Assembly: GCF_009913235.1 (NCBI RefSeq)
Contig: NZ_CP047897.1
Coordinates: forward strand, 186,001-250,000
Direction: 5' to 3'
Length of the DNA: 64,000 nucleotides
Source: Nibribacter ruber
GTDB taxonomy: Bacteria; Bacteroidota; Bacteroidia; Cytophagales; Hymenobacteraceae
This document shows, piece after piece, positions 34,923 to 42,894 of the stretch. The position numbers were made by a program, and so were the translations under genes. Numbering within the stretch: position 1 is the stretch's first letter; every line of letters starts with the position of its first letter. The notes under the pieces are model-generated. The model ran no database searches and was not told the DNA's origin. It was given only the letters and a program-made list of their open reading frames with translations.

Positions 34923-36017
34923 ATGCCTGACCACCTGCTGCTCAACGGAAAGAAGTTCTTTTATGATGAAATCCAGCATTACTCGTTTAGGGAGAGCATT
35001 CCTTTGAACGGGTATGAGATGAAGACGCTGGAGTTCTGTAAAAGCTGGTTGCAGGGAGTGCAGGAGTTTCCGGTGATGACCTCGGGCAGTACGGGCGCGC
35101 CTAAAGTGATTACCCTCACGCGGGAACAGATGGAAGCCAGCGCCCGGCGCACCTTGCGTATTTTCAACCTTCAGCCCGAAGAGAAAGCACTGGTCTGTTT
35201 GAACACTGAATACATTGCCGGCATGATGATGCTGGTGCGCGGTTTAGTAGGCAATTTGCACATGACCATCATTGAACCCATCGGGAACCCGTTGGCCAGT
35301 GTTGAGCCGGCTGCCCATTTTGACTTCGTGGCCATGGTACCCTTGCAGTTGCAAACGCTTCTGGAGCAAACCCCGGAGAAAGTTGACCAGCTCAACCAAA
35401 TGAAAGCCGTTCTCCTGGGCGGTGCCGCTATTCATAAAAACCTGGAAGAGGCCGTGCAACAGCTCACGGTGCCTGTTTACCAAAGCTACGGCATGACGGA
35501 AACCGTCTCGCATGTAGCGGTTAGGCAGTTGAATGGGTCAGCCAGAAGCGACTTTTATGTGGCTCCTGAGGAGGTAACGCTGGGGCAGGATGAAAGAGGC
35601 TGCCTCACCATTTCAGCCGAAGTCACCAATCATGAAACCCTGATCACCAATGACCTGGTGGAACTGCGCGATGCTCATTCCTTTCAATGGCTGGGCCGGG
35701 CTGACAATACCATCAATACCGGCGGCGTGAAAGTGCAGCTGGAGAAAGTAGAAAACGCCCTGGGCAACGCGATGGCCACGCTGGGCATGAACCGCCGTTT
35801 CTTCGCGGCCGCGCTACCTGATGAAACGCTGGGAGACAAGCTGATTGCCGTCTTGGAAGGCTCACCACTCACCGTGGAGGAAGAGCATAACCTCAAAGGC
35901 ATGTTAAGGGAGCACTTGGGCAAATATGAAATTCCCAAACAGTTCGGCTACCTGCCGCGCCTGCCAGAAACCGCTACCGGTAAAGTAGATAGAAGAGGCG
36001 GCATGGCCCTGTTATAA
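34923..36017 (+). CDS. menE: o-Succinylbenzoate-CoA ligase
   Basis: Adenylate-forming enzyme that activates o-succinylbenzoate before MenB. The ATG at 34923 (MPDHLLLNGKKF, 364 residues) is chosen; an earlier start at 34866 would begin inside the -7 box. AMP-binding motifs: VMTSGSTGAPKVI, QSYGMTETVSHVA and the C-terminal FQWLGRADNTINTGGVKV, followed by TGKVDRRG with the C-terminal Lys. The protein is shorter than typical MenE because of a reduced N-terminal part, which is usual in Bacteroidota. The menC and menA genes are absent from this cluster. Confidence 0.94.
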   Translation: MPDHLLLNGKKFFYDEIQHYSFRESIPLNGYEMKTLEFCKSWLQGVQEFPVMTSGSTGAPKVITLTREQMEASARRTLRIFNLQPEEKALVCLNTEYIAGMMMLVRGLVGNLHMTIIEPIGNPLASVEPAAHFDFVAMVPLQLQTLLEQTPEKVDQLNQMKAVLLGGAAIHKNLEEAVQQLTVPVYQSYGMTETVSHVAVRQLNGSARSDFYVAPEEVTLGQDERGCLTISAEVTNHETLITNDLVELRDAHSFQWLGRADNTINTGGVKVQLEKVENALGNAMATLGMNRRFFAAALPDETLGDKLIAVLEGSPLTVEEEHNLKGMLREHLGKYEIPKQFGYLPRLPETATGKVDRRGGMALL

Positions 36018-36018
36018 A

Positions 36019-36058
36019 CCGTTTTTGGGATGTTTCCTAGAAAACAGGCCAAAAACGG
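36019..36058. repeat. Palindromic repeat copy 15
   Basis: Begins 2 bp after the menE stop and fills most of the 56-bp gap to the convergent gene, so it probably serves as the terminator for both. Confidence 0.85.
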
Positions 36059-36073
36059 CTCAATCTTCTTAGG

Positions 36074-36742
36074 CTAGTTTTTGGTGGTTTGCACCTTGTT
36101 GTATTCCAGTAAGGCCTTGTAAGGACTGCCTTTCTTCAAGTAGTTCTTCGCCTTTTCACTATCCTGCATCATGACCAGTAAAGAGTCTTGCTGGAGTACC
36201 TGCAACTTTCCATCGCCCTTCTGGAAGAATTTGAAATAGTCACTGTTCGCTCCAGCAGAATTCTGGGGAAGAGGCAGGTAAGAATAGCCGTTTATTTTCC
36301 CTTCCACAGATTTGAACAGCCAGCAGCTGTCGGCTGGCAAACCCGGCACCGACTGCTTTTTATTGGTGAAGACTTTTGTAATAGAACGGGTGTTTTTAGG
36401 ATAGATTTTCAGATGACGAGCAGGGTCCTTCGGCCTTTTAGATAAATCCAGCGTCTCTAGGTAACTGACCTTAAAGACATCAAACTTGATTTTGCCCTGC
36501 ACCTTTATTACAGTGCTGTCCTTCATCACCACCATATAAGTAGCCAGAGGGTTGCTAAGCGTAGAACTTCTTTCGCCCATAGACATGGTATGCAGCATTT
36601 GCATCTGCCGCTGCATGTGAAACTGGTTATGCTGGTTGGCCACCATCCGGGCGGCTTGAGCAGGCATATTCTGCCCATGTACAGCAAGGACGGAACCGGT
36701 GAGGCACGTGGTGAGCAAGGCAAGAAGGAGCTTATTTTTCAT
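36074..36742 (-). CDS. Hypothetical secreted protein
   Basis: A 222-residue exported protein with a Sec signal peptide (MKNKLLLALLTTCLTGSVLAVHGQ). The following stretch is Gln/Met/His-rich (about 25-55: HNQFHMQRQMQMLHTMSMGE), which could bind metals but may also be low complexity. The rest is mixed, with YMVVMKDSTVIKVQGKIKFD suggesting a beta-rich fold and two Lys-rich segments. No family is recognised. It converges on menE and ends just beyond repeat copy 15. Confidence 0.75.
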   Translation of the reverse strand: MKNKLLLALLTTCLTGSVLAVHGQNMPAQAARMVANQHNQFHMQRQMQMLHTMSMGERSSTLSNPLATYMVVMKDSTVIKVQGKIKFDVFKVSYLETLDLSKRPKDPARHLKIYPKNTRSITKVFTNKKQSVPGLPADSCWLFKSVEGKINGYSYLPLPQNSAGANSDYFKFFQKGDGKLQVLQQDSLLVMMQDSEKAKNYLKKGSPYKALLEYNKVQTTKN

Positions 36743-36894
36743 AGAACATTTGGGTGAGGGAAAGGCCTAACCGTAAAAACAGAGGAGATTGTGTTGGCTT
36801 AATAGCGAATGGCTCATAAAAGTAAGCACTGGTCCAGAAAATTAAATGATCTTTTTCCCCAAGTTTAAAAGACCAGGAAGACATGCCGTTTTTG

Positions 36895-36926
36895 GCTTGT
36901 TTTCTGGAAAATAGCCCAAAAACGGC
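36895..36926. repeat. Palindromic repeat copy 16
   Basis: Reads GCCGTTTTTGGCTTG on the left and CCCAAAAACGGC on the right, with a slightly shortened centre. Confidence 0.8.
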
Positions 36927-37055
36927 AGAGAAAACGATTGAAATTAAGTCTTCAGGAAGAGGTGCGGATATTATGAATTTCAAAACCAGATGTAAAAATA
37001 TCTGTTCTTATTTATGAAAAGTGCAATGGAAAAATAAGTTTATTGCTAAAATGAA

Positions 37056-37063
37056 TACTTTTG
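37056..37063 (+). promoter_or_regulatory. Candidate -7 box for pyruvate carboxylase
   Basis: TACTTTTG matches TAnnTTTG about 110 bp before the ATG; no clear TTTG 20 bp upstream. Confidence 0.3.
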
Positions 37064-37171
37064 GCAGCTTCTTACGTATTGGGGGAAATCTAGCCAGAAG
37101 CCCTCTCTAGGCACAGACGTGACGGATTGAATGGGGCAGGCAGATTTCTAACCTCCACTACAGCACGCTCC

Positions 37172-40100
37172 ATGAAAATCAAAAAACTGTTGGTCGCCAA
37201 CCGCGGCGAAATCGCTATTCGTGTCCTCAGAGCCTGTAATGAGCTGGGCATCCAGACGGTGGCCATCTACACCTATGAAGACCGTTACTCGCTACACCGC
37301 TACAAGGCAGACGAGGCCTACCAGATAGGCAAAGAAAACCAACCGCTTCAGCCGTATCTCAACATTGAGGAAATCATAAGAATTGCCAAGGAAAACGCGG
37401 TAGACGCCATTCACCCGGGCTACGGTTTTCTGTCTGAGAACAAAGATTTTGCGCAGGCTTCCGTAGACAACGGCATTACCTTTATTGGGCCCAAACCACA
37501 GGCCATGGCGGCGCTGGGAGACAAGATTGCCGCCAAGAAAGTAGCCTTGGAGCAAAACGTACCGCTCATCCAAAGCAACACCATAGACCTTACCAGTAAA
37601 GAAATTGCCCTGGCCGAGGCGCACCGCATAGGCTACCCGGTCATGCTCAAAGCAGCGGCCGGCGGGGGAGGCCGCGGCATGCGCGTGATCCGGGACGATG
37701 ACCAACTGGAGAGAGGATTCTTTGAGGCCAAAAATGAAGCCAGCAAGGCCTTTGGGGATGATACGCTGTTCCTGGAGAAGTTTGTGGAGCGCCCCAAGCA
37801 CATTGAGGTGCAGGTGGTGGCAGACACGCACGGCAACATTACCCACCTGTTTGAGCGTGACTGCTCGGTGCAGCGCCGTTTCCAGAAAGTGGTAGAAGTG
37901 GCACCGGCGTTGGGTCTTTCTGACCGGGTAAAAGAAGAACTCTACGACTACGCGCTGCGCATCTGCAAGGCAGTGAACTACACCAACGTGGGTACCGTGG
38001 AGTTTCTAGTGAACCCAGAGAATGAAGAAATCTATTTCATTGAGGTCAATCCCCGCATACAGGTAGAGCATACCGTCACCGAGATGGTAACGGGGGTGGA
38101 CTTAATCAAAACCCAGATTTACATAGCTGACGGCTACAACCTCTCTGATCCTGAAATCAACCTGGGTCCTGAGCGGAAGATTGCACCCACGGGCTTCGCC
38201 ATTCAATGCCGCGTCACTACTGAGGACCCTGAAAACGACTTCAAACCCGATTATGGAACCATCATTGCCTACCGCAGTGCGGGTGGTTTTGGCATACGCC
38301 TGGACCAAGGCAGTGTGTACCAGGGTGCCAAGGTGAGCCCGTTTTTTGATTCGCTTTTGGTAAAGGTGTCGGCGCATGACAATACCCTGCAGGGCGCAGC
38401 CGTGAAGATGCAGCGTACCTTAGATGAGTTCAGGCTGCGCGGCGTGCGGCACAACATGGCCTTCTTGCACAACATTGTGAGCCACCCGGTTTTCATTCAG
38501 GGCAACGCCACGGTAGATTTTGTGAAGGACCATCCAGAGCTATTCAAATTCCAGAAAAGCCAGGACCGCGCCACGCGTTTGCTCGGTTTTGTGGCAGACA
38601 CCATTGTGAACGGCAACCCAGACATCAAGATAAGCCCGCCGTACCGCAACCTGGAAAAACCGCACATTCCCGCCTTTCCCAAGCACGGGGAATACCCCAA
38701 AGGCACCAAAGACCTGCTCACCGACCTGGGTCCAGACAAGTTCTCGCAGTGGTTGCGGCAGGACAAGCAGATTCACTACACAGACACCACCTTTAGAGAT
38801 GCGCACCAAAGCCTGTTGGCTACCCGCATGCGAACCTTTGACCTCATGAAAGTGGCAGAGGCCTACGCCAAAATGCATCCGCAGACCTTCAGTATGGAAG
38901 TCTGGGGCGGTGCCACCTTTGACGTTTGCCTCCGCTTCCTGCATGAAGACCCGTGGGACAGATTGCGCCAATTGCGCCAGGCCATTCCCAACATCCTGCT
39001 GCAAATGCTCATCAGGGGCTCCAACGGGGTGGGGTACAAGGCGTATCCAGACAATTTGATTGAGGCGTTCGTGGAGAAAAGCTGGGAGACGGGCGTAGAC
39101 CTTTTCCGGATTTTTGACTCCCTCAACTGGATGCCGGGCATGGAATCCTGTATTAACTTCGTGCGTAAGCGTACCCAAGGCTTAGCTGAAGGCTCCATTT
39201 GCTACACCGGTGACATTCTCAACCCCGCCAAAACCAAATACACCCTGGACTATTACCTGCGCCTGGGCAAACAACTGGAAGACGCCGGCGCGCACATTAT
39301 TGCCATCAAAGACATGGCCGGCCTGCTTAAGCCGTACGCCGCCAAAGAACTGGTAACCGCCTTGCGTGATACCGTCAAGCTGCCCATTCACCTGCACACC
39401 CATGACACGGCCTCTATTCAGGCGGCCACGTACATGAAAGCCATTGAAGCCGATGTAGATGTGATTGACGTGTGCCTGGGTTCTATGTCGGGATTGACGT
39501 CTCAGCCTAACTTCAACTCAGTAGTGGAGATGATGCAGTTCCAGGACCGCCACCGCGACTTTGACATGAAGAGCCTCAACGAGTTCTCCAACTACTGGGA
39601 AACCGTGCGCGAGTACTACTATCCGTTTGAAAGCGGCCTGAAAGCCGGCACCGCCGAAGTATACCGCCATGAGATTCCGGGAGGGCAGTATTCTAACCTG
39701 CGTCCGCAGGCACAAGCACTGGGCTTAGGCGAAAAATGGGAACAGATCAAGGAGACGTACACTGAGGTGAATCAACTCTTCGGGGATGTCATCAAAGTGA
39801 CGCCTAGTTCTAAAGTGGTAGGCGACATGGCGCTGTATTTGGTCAGCAACAACCTCACCACCGTAGACGTGCTGGAGAAAGGCGACCAGATTTCATTCCC
39901 AGAGAGCGTGCAGTCGTTCTTTAAAGGAGACATTGGCCAACCCGAAGGTGGATTCCCTAAGAAATTGCAAAAATTGGTCTTGAAAGATGAGCAGCCCTAC
40001 ACCGACCGTCCCAATGACCACCTGCCGCCGCTGGACATTGACGCCACATATGAGGAGTTCAGAGAAAAGTTTGGCCGTAACCGCAACTTCCTGGATTATC

Positions 40101-40615
40101 TTTCCTATCAGCTGTACCCTAAAGTTTGGGAAGGCTACTGCCAGCACGAGGCCCAGTACGGCGATGTCTCCAAACTACCTACCCGCGTGTTCTTCTACGG
40201 CATGCGCCAAGGCGAGGAGTACATCATTGACATGGCCAAGGGCAAGTCCATCATTGTGCAGTACATGTCCATGACCGAGCCCGACCAGGACGGAAACCGG
40301 ACGGTGTTCTTCAAGCTCAACGGCCAGACCCGCAACATTGAGGTGCGGGACAAATCCATCAAGGTGGAGAGCCGGGAGAACCGTAAAATAGAGAAAGGCA
40401 ATGCCAAGCAATTGGGTGCCCCGTTGCAAGGGCTTTTGTCTAAGGTGTTGGTGCAGAAAGACCAGCAAGTGAAACGCAATACGCCTCTGTTCATCATTGA
40501 AGCCATGAAAATGGAAACCACCATCACGGCCCCTGAAGACATGGTGGTGGCAGACGTGCACCTCACAGACGGCACCCTGGTGCAGGCAGATGATCTGGTG
40601 ATCAGTTTGAACTAG
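37172..40615 (+). CDS. pyc: Pyruvate carboxylase
   Basis: Carboxylates pyruvate to oxaloacetate (anaplerosis) using biotin. The ATG at 37172 (MKIKKLLVANRGEIAIRVLR) gives 1147 residues, the usual single-chain length. Order: biotin carboxylase (about 1-460) with [13 protein letters not shown] and FIEVNPRIQVEHTVTE; carboxyltransferase (about 535-850) starting with YTDTTFRDAHQSLLATRMRT and containing GLTSQP; allosteric/linker region; biotinyl domain with EAMKMETTI, the biotinylated residue being Lys1113. It shares the biotin carboxylase fold with accC in this window but is the fused form. Confidence 0.97.
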   Translation: MKIKKLLVANRGEIAIRVLRACNELGIQTVAIYTYEDRYSLHRYKADEAYQIGKENQPLQPYLNIEEIIRIAKENAVDAIHPGYGFLSENKDFAQASVDNGITFIGPKPQAMAALGDKIAAKKVALEQNVPLIQSNTIDLTSKEIALAEAHRIGYPVMLKAAAGGGGRGMRVIRDDDQLERGFFEAKNEASKAFGDDTLFLEKFVERPKHIEVQVVADTHGNITHLFERDCSVQRRFQKVVEVAPALGLSDRVKEELYDYALRICKAVNYTNVGTVEFLVNPENEEIYFIEVNPRIQVEHTVTEMVTGVDLIKTQIYIADGYNLSDPEINLGPERKIAPTGFAIQCRVTTEDPENDFKPDYGTIIAYRSAGGFGIRLDQGSVYQGAKVSPFFDSLLVKVSAHDNTLQGAAVKMQRTLDEFRLRGVRHNMAFLHNIVSHPVFIQGNATVDFVKDHPELFKFQKSQDRATRLLGFVADTIVNGNPDIKISPPYRNLEKPHIPAFPKHGEYPKGTKDLLTDLGPDKFSQWLRQDKQIHYTDTTFRDAHQSLLATRMRTFDLMKVAEAYAKMHPQTFSMEVWGGATFDVCLRFLHEDPWDRLRQLRQAIPNILLQMLIRGSNGVGYKAYPDNLIEAFVEKSWETGVDLFRIFDSLNWMPGMESCINFVRKRTQGLAEGSICYTGDILNPAKTKYTLDYYLRLGKQLEDAGAHIIAIKDMAGLLKPYAAKELVTALRDTVKLPIHLHTHDTASIQAATYMKAIEADVDVIDVCLGSMSGLTSQPNFNSVVEMMQFQDRHRDFDMKSLNEFSNYWETVREYYYPFESGLKAGTAEVYRHEIPGGQYSNLRPQAQALGLGEKWEQIKETYTEVNQLFGDVIKVTPSSKVVGDMALYLVSNNLTTVDVLEKGDQISFPESVQSFFKGDIGQPEGGFPKKLQKLVLKDEQPYTDRPNDHLPPLDIDATYEEFREKFGRNRNFLDYLSYQLYPKVWEGYCQHEAQYGDVSKLPTRVFFYGMRQGEEYIIDMAKGKSIIVQYMSMTEPDQDGNRTVFFKLNGQTRNIEVRDKSIKVESRENRKIEKGNAKQLGAPLQGLLSKVLVQKDQQVKRNTPLFIIEAMKMETTITAPEDMVVADVHLTDGTLVQADDLVISLN

Positions 40616-40635
40616 CCTGTTTCTTGGGTAAGGTT

Positions 40636-40687
40636 AATCTTCCGTTTTTGGCCTCTTTTCCAGAAAAGAGGCCAAAAACGGAAGATT
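40636..40687. repeat. Palindromic repeat copy 17, extended
   Basis: The palindrome is extended to 52 bp with 25-bp exact arms (AATCTTCCGTTTTTGGCC...GGCCAAAAACGGAAGATT) and is followed by TTTT, so it looks like a functional intrinsic terminator of pyc. Confidence 0.9.
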
Positions 40688-40756
40688 TTTTACAAGCGGG
40701 CCGTAGGGGTGAAAAGCGCGTAAAAGGTCTTATACACTCACGCATAAATTACTTCT

Positions 40757-41359
40757 ATGAAAAAGATCTTCGTGTTGTTTTCTTTTCTGGTGGTCACCGC
40801 AGCCACGGCACAAGCGCAGATTTCGCTGGGGCTAAAAGCCGGTATCAGTTCCTCTAGCGTTGACATCAAGAATGCGTCCAGCAATACGGCGCAGTTCAAG
40901 GAAGATGACAACATCACCGGCTTTCATGCCGGGGCCTTCGCCCGCATCCAGTATATGGGCTTTCATGTGCAGCCAGAGGCCGTTTTCTCTGCGTCTGGCG
41001 GTAAGGTAGAAATTCAGGAGGCAGTTTCAGGAGACAAGACCGTAGAGGAGATTGGCTTTTCGCACTTAGACGTTCCGGTGTTGTTTGGCTATACCTTCCT
41101 GAAAGTGGCCAGAGTGTACGCCGGTCCGGTGGCTTCCATTCTCATCAACAGTGACTTTGGCGATGAAAAAGTAGACAAGTACTTTGATTCTGCTGACTGG
41201 GGTTTTCAGGTGGGCGCGGGTCTTGACATTTCCAGACTCTCCGCCGATGTGCGCTACGAGCGTCTTTCCCGTTCCTACGCAGATGACGCCAGCAATAAAT
41301 TTGATGTGGCCGGTCAGCAGATCATTCTCAGCCTGGGCTACAAGTTCATTGGCAAATAA
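40757..41359 (+). CDS. Outer-membrane beta-barrel (porin family) protein
   Basis: A 200-residue exported protein. Signal peptide MKKIFVLFSFLVVTAATAQAQ, then alternating strands (ISLGLKAGISSSSVD, FHAGAFARIQYMGFHVQPEAVFSASGG, FGFQVGAGLDISRLSADVRYERL) ending with SLGYKFIGK, whose final aromatic-rich strand fits a barrel end. It matches the small PorT/OMP_b-brl_2-type proteins of Bacteroidota. The function is not known; it appears to be a single gene with its own terminator. Confidence 0.85.
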   Translation: MKKIFVLFSFLVVTAATAQAQISLGLKAGISSSSVDIKNASSNTAQFKEDDNITGFHAGAFARIQYMGFHVQPEAVFSASGGKVEIQEAVSGDKTVEEIGFSHLDVPVLFGYTFLKVARVYAGPVASILINSDFGDEKVDKYFDSADWGFQVGAGLDISRLSADVRYERLSRSYADDASNKFDVAGQQIILSLGYKFIGK

Positions 41360-41390
41360 TCCCCTAGCACATCCCAACCTAAATTTTGAA

Positions 41391-41421
41391 GGAAGAGCCC
41401 CAAAAAGGCTCTTCCTTTTTT
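41391..41421 (+). terminator. Terminator of the outer-membrane barrel gene
   Basis: GGAAGAGCC paired with GGCTCTTCC around CCAAAAA, then TTTTTTT. Confidence 0.9.
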
Positions 41422-41533
41422 TATGGCTTAGTCCTGAGGATGGAAAATGAAAGTACCTAACATATCAACTTTTACCTTGATAAAACCCAAACAAAAATAA
41501 ATAGTATACAGAATTTTGCCACTTTGCCGTTGC

Positions 41534-41565
41534 TTTCCTTTCTTTAGTAAAAAGTAGTAATTTTG
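41534..41565 (+). promoter_or_regulatory. Promoter of the TPR-PorE-like operon
   Basis: TTTC at 41534-41537, 20-bp spacer and TAATTTTG at 41558-41565: one mismatch to TTTG-N20-TAnnTTTG. Confidence 0.45.
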
Positions 41566-41769
41566 TTTCTTCTACCTGGTCATTCTGGTAGAAAGAATCC
41601 TTTCCTCTTTCCAGCATCCCCCACAAAAAGAGGCTTTTAAGCGTTTGCCGGGCATTTTCCTTTCCATGGCAGGCAGTGTACAGTTAAGGTGTTATGAAGC
41701 ATGGCTGACGTGTAATGCCTGGTCTGCAGCATGACCTTTTTGATATCCCTTGTTCAAACCATTCATTTT

Positions 41770-42861
41770 ATGATGAAAAGACTACTTCTTCTCTTTTTGG
41801 GCTGTGTTGGCTACTTCACCAGCCAGGCGCAGATTGCCCAGGTAAACCCTGCTGCTGCGCCGGTGGAGGACAGCGCGGCCCTTGCCAAGGCCGCCGACCT
41901 AGCGTTGCTGGCAGACAAGCTGTACAAAGCCGGGTTGGAGGCCATAAGCCAGAAGGAATACCGCACGGCAGTAATTGACCTGGATTCAGCCATTGCCCTG
42001 CAACCCACCTTTGAGCAGGCGTTCATGGGCCGCGCCGCCGCTTATTTAGAACTGAAGGAAGTGCAGCGCGCCATTGACGACTACAGCAAAGTAGTTGCCT
42101 TGAATGAAAAGAACGCGCAAGCCTACTTCAGCCGGGGCCGGGCTAAATATCAGTTGCAGGACAAGGCCGGTGCCGCTGCAGATTATCAATTATCCCTGGC
42201 CGCTGATCTCAACTTTTACCAGGCCCTTTACCATCGGGGTGGTCTGCACTTTGAAAACGGAGACTACAAGGCCGCTGTGGAAGACTATTCCGGGGTTATA
42301 AAAATCAATGCAAGGAACGGGTACGCCTATCATGACCGGGGCACTGCCAAACGCTTGCTGAATGACCAGGAGGGCGCTTTGGCAGATTACCGAAAGGCCA
42401 TTGAGGTAAACCCAGACATCGCCATTGCCTACGTGAGCCTGGGAAATTACAAGTTGGGCAAGAAGGACTACATGGGAGCCATAGAGGAGTTCTCCCGCGC
42501 CATTGAGCGCAAGAAAGACTATTCCCTGGCGTACAACAACCGCGGCAGGGCCAAGTTTGAAACCGGTGATTACAGCGGAGCGTTGGCAGACTTCACCAAG
42601 GCCGTGCAGCTGAACCCGCAGTCTGCGTTTGCCTTCAATAACCGGGCGGCCGCTAAATACAAGCTGCAGGATTACCGAGGGGCGCTGGAAGACTGCAACT
42701 CAGCGGTGCAATTGAACCCAGAATACGGCTACGCCTATTTTAATAGGGGCAACGCCAAAGAAATGCTGCGCGATGCCAGCGCGTGTCAGGATTGGGAAAA
42801 GGCTGTTACCCTCAAAGTACCCGCTGCCCAAGCGTATCTGTTGTTTTGCCCAGAAAAATAG
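41770..42861 (+). CDS. Exported TPR protein
   Basis: A 363-residue periplasmic tetratricopeptide protein. Start is ATG ATG at 41770/41773 after the long leader; the signal peptide MMKRLLLLFLGCVGYFTSQAQ follows. From about residue 65 to 350 there are eight or so TPR units with the regular 34-residue spacing, such as AYFSRGRAKYQLQDKAGAAADY, AYHDRGTAKRLLNDQEGALADY and AYNNRGRAKFETGDYSGALADF. It probably acts as a protein-protein scaffold. It is followed 33 bp later by the PorE-like gene, with which it may be co-transcribed. Confidence 0.88.
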   Translation: MMKRLLLLFLGCVGYFTSQAQIAQVNPAAAPVEDSAALAKAADLALLADKLYKAGLEAISQKEYRTAVIDLDSAIALQPTFEQAFMGRAAAYLELKEVQRAIDDYSKVVALNEKNAQAYFSRGRAKYQLQDKAGAAADYQLSLAADLNFYQALYHRGGLHFENGDYKAAVEDYSGVIKINARNGYAYHDRGTAKRLLNDQEGALADYRKAIEVNPDIAIAYVSLGNYKLGKKDYMGAIEEFSRAIERKKDYSLAYNNRGRAKFETGDYSGALADFTKAVQLNPQSAFAFNNRAAAKYKLQDYRGALEDCNSAVQLNPEYGYAYFNRGNAKEMLRDASACQDWEKAVTLKVPAAQAYLLFCPEK

Positions 42862-42894
42862 TCTTTCCAAACACCTCTAGCTAAATCCCCAGAC

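Larger units (their letters stand above)
36743..37171. other. Intergenic stretch before the pyruvate carboxylase gene
   Basis: About 430 bp between divergent genes. Holds repeat copy 16 and a -7 box at 37056; nothing else is recognised. Confidence 0.5.
41360..41769. other. Intergenic stretch before the TPR gene
   Basis: About 410 bp. After the terminator it is AT-rich around 41460-41570, with a promoter at 41534-41565 and a hairpin (TTCTACC...GGTAGAA, 41569-41593) right at the predicted transcript start, then a long leader of about 200 bases. No gene is seen. Confidence 0.5.
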
